A stretch of DNA of 64,000 nt from Nitrospirillum pindoramense (GTDB taxonomy: Bacteria; Pseudomonadota; Alphaproteobacteria; Azospirillales; Azospirillaceae), in the NCBI RefSeq assembly GCF_007827955.1, contig NZ_VITR01000002.1, positions 462,138-526,137 on the forward strand. Direction: 5' to 3'. The notes below the pieces were generated by a model that was not told the origin of the DNA, searched no databases, and saw only the letters and a program-made list of their open reading frames with translations. Below, in pieces: positions 63,117-64,000 of the stretch. The position numbers and the translations under genes are program-made. Position 1 is the first letter of the stretch. Every line of letters starts with the position of its first letter.

Positions 63117-63163
63117 CAGTAATCTGACCACACTGTTTCCACCGAGGCGGAAGGGGACCTGTC

Positions 63164-63322
63164 ATGCCGATGCCGGAGATCAAGGAAGCGACGCTGGACG
63201 AGTTGCTGGCCGAGCCCATCGTGCGCCTGGTGATGGCGCGGGACCGGGTGACGGAGGGGGAGATCAGGACCCTGGTCCATGAGACCTGCCCCCTGCTGTT
63301 CACTTTCCTGTTCGCCGCCTGA
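63164..63322 (+). CDS. Conserved-looking small protein (52 aa), possibly iron regulated
   Basis: This is a 52-aa protein. AAGGGGACC lies just before the ATG at 63164. The sequence MPMPEIKEATLDELLAEPIV is followed by a helix-rich acidic middle (VRLVMARDRVTEGEIRTLV) and ends CPLLFTFLFAA. I do not recognise the family with certainty; similar short LDELLA/RLVMxRD proteins occur in alphaproteobacteria. A Fur-like box upstream suggests iron control. Confidence 0.5.
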   Translation: MPMPEIKEATLDELLAEPIVRLVMARDRVTEGEIRTLVHETCPLLFTFLFAA

Positions 63323-63341
63323 CGGGCGGGTTCCGCCTGTT

Positions 63342-63926
63342 TCAGCCCAGCGTGATGGCGTCGCTGGTGGTCCGGCGGCCCAAGCGCGGGAAGATGGTGT
63401 TCAGGGCGAAGTCCTGCATCTCGGCGCTGAAGGTGGTCATGGCGTCGGTCGGGAGCACCAGGGCGTAGCCGTGTTCCCAGGCGGCACGCGCTGTGGACTC
63501 CACGCCGATGTTGGTGGCGATGCCGGCCAGAACGATGGTGGTGATGCCCCGGCGGCGCAGTTGCAGGTCCAGGTCCGTGCCATGGAAGGCGCCCCATTGG
63601 CGCTTGGTGATGATGATGTCGCCGGACTGCACCAGGCCATCATCCAGCGTGGACCAATTGGAGGGGTAGCCCCCCGGCGGCACGGCCATCGGCTGGTCCA
63701 CCGGCTGACGCGGCGCGTCGCTGAAGTCGGGGGCGAAGGCCACCCGCACCAGCACCACAGGCGCACCGGCCGCGCGGAACCGCTCCGCCAGCGCCTTGGA
63801 CCGGGCCAGCACCTCAGCCCCGGTATAGGGGGCCAGCGACAGGTTCATGATGCCGTGCTGCAGGTCGATCAGCACCAGGGCGGTGGTCTTGGGGTCCAGA
63901 TTGACGCTTGTATGAGTTCCACTCAT
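63342..63926 (-). CDS. Isochorismatase-family hydrolase
   Basis: This is a 194-aa alpha/beta protein of the cysteine-hydrolase superfamily. The acidic residue is in VLIDLQHGIMN and the Lys in ITKRQWGAFHGTDLD. At the usual catalytic cysteine position the sequence reads GIATNIGVESTARAA, so Gly replaces Cys. Known isochorismatases such as EntB also have Gly there; amidases of the family do not. The exact reaction is unknown. It converges on the small Fur-box gene. Confidence 0.88.
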   Translation of the reverse strand: MSGTHTSVNLDPKTTALVLIDLQHGIMNLSLAPYTGAEVLARSKALAERFRAAGAPVVLVRVAFAPDFSDAPRQPVDQPMAVPPGGYPSNWSTLDDGLVQSGDIIITKRQWGAFHGTDLDLQLRRRGITTIVLAGIATNIGVESTARAAWEHGYALVLPTDAMTTFSAEMQDFALNTIFPRLGRRTTSDAITLG

Positions 63927-64000
63927 CGGGCCGCCTCCTGGTAGGATGGTTGGCCTGATGGCCGGGAGAGGGTCGCCGCAGAACGCTCGAAGTTATGTCT

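Larger units (their letters stand above)
62816..63163. other. 348-nt gap with repeat copy G and Fur-like site
   Basis: Apart from copy G (62823-62873) and the Fur-like site (63096-63116) no feature is recognised. Confidence 0.4.

Noticed and set aside
63037..63597. 186-aa minus-strand open frame
   Set aside because: It overlaps the better supported small gene at 63164 and the isochorismatase in another frame, and shows no domain.

Overview
The window is GC-rich chromosomal DNA from an alphaproteobacterium. It carries phaA/phaB, the tamA/tamB pair, pstSCAB, a YddG-type exporter, KynB and POT-family transporters. This looks like a Rhodospirillales/Azospirillum-type organism, but I cannot fix a genus from sequence alone.

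Layout: 0.02-4.6 kb holds an AraC regulator, a GST, a Tat-exported M24 peptidase and small envelope proteins. About 4.80-16.78 kb is a 12-kb integrated element inserted in the 3' end of tRNA-Ser(CGA). It has a 19-bp core repeat at both ends, paired CTGTACCA arm-type sites inside both ends, a tyrosine integrase next to the tRNA, a Rep_trans/MobT-like replication or mobilisation protein, a serine recombinase, an EVE-HNH putative restriction enzyme, a PD-(D/E)XK-like protein, an XRE regulator, and an AT-rich proteasome-like Ntn-hydrolase/SEC-C protein. Four copies of the 14-bp palindrome TGCAATTGATTGCA (or its complement) sit between genes of the element and look like a shared operator. 16.8-24.6 kb holds a YddG exporter, a NUDIX hydrolase, phaB-phaA, a TetR/SDR pair with palindromic operators, and typA. 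25.0-31.8 kb is tamA-tamB. 32-41 kb has LysE, a ClC channel, pstSCAB and a divergent OprO/P-type porin with candidate Pho boxes. 41.4-50.3 kb is mixed (DUF1003, LuxR-type regulator, POT, a polytopic protein, TauE, KynB, RmuC).

50.5-62.8 kb reads as one pathway. It contains a GH127 beta-L-arabinofuranosidase, a DUF885 peptidase, a D-amino-acid (D-hydroxyproline) dehydrogenase-like flavoprotein, a DHDPS-family deaminase, a two-cysteine hydroxyproline 2-epimerase, a prolidase-like M24 peptidase, a POT peptide transporter and a GntR/FCD regulator. I infer use of hydroxyproline-rich plant glycoprotein (extensin-like) or its peptides. Three GGATAC-R-ATATCC-like sites lie upstream of the three transcription units and are the likely GntR operators.

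The most unusual signal is a dispersed, roughly 100-nt structured repeat. Five full and two partial or variant copies each begin within about 0-11 nt of a stop codon, in one fixed orientation. They have three hairpins whose arms change in compensating fashion while the loops stay constant. It looks like a family of 3'-UTR RNA elements; I know of no name for it. It is absent from the integrated element.
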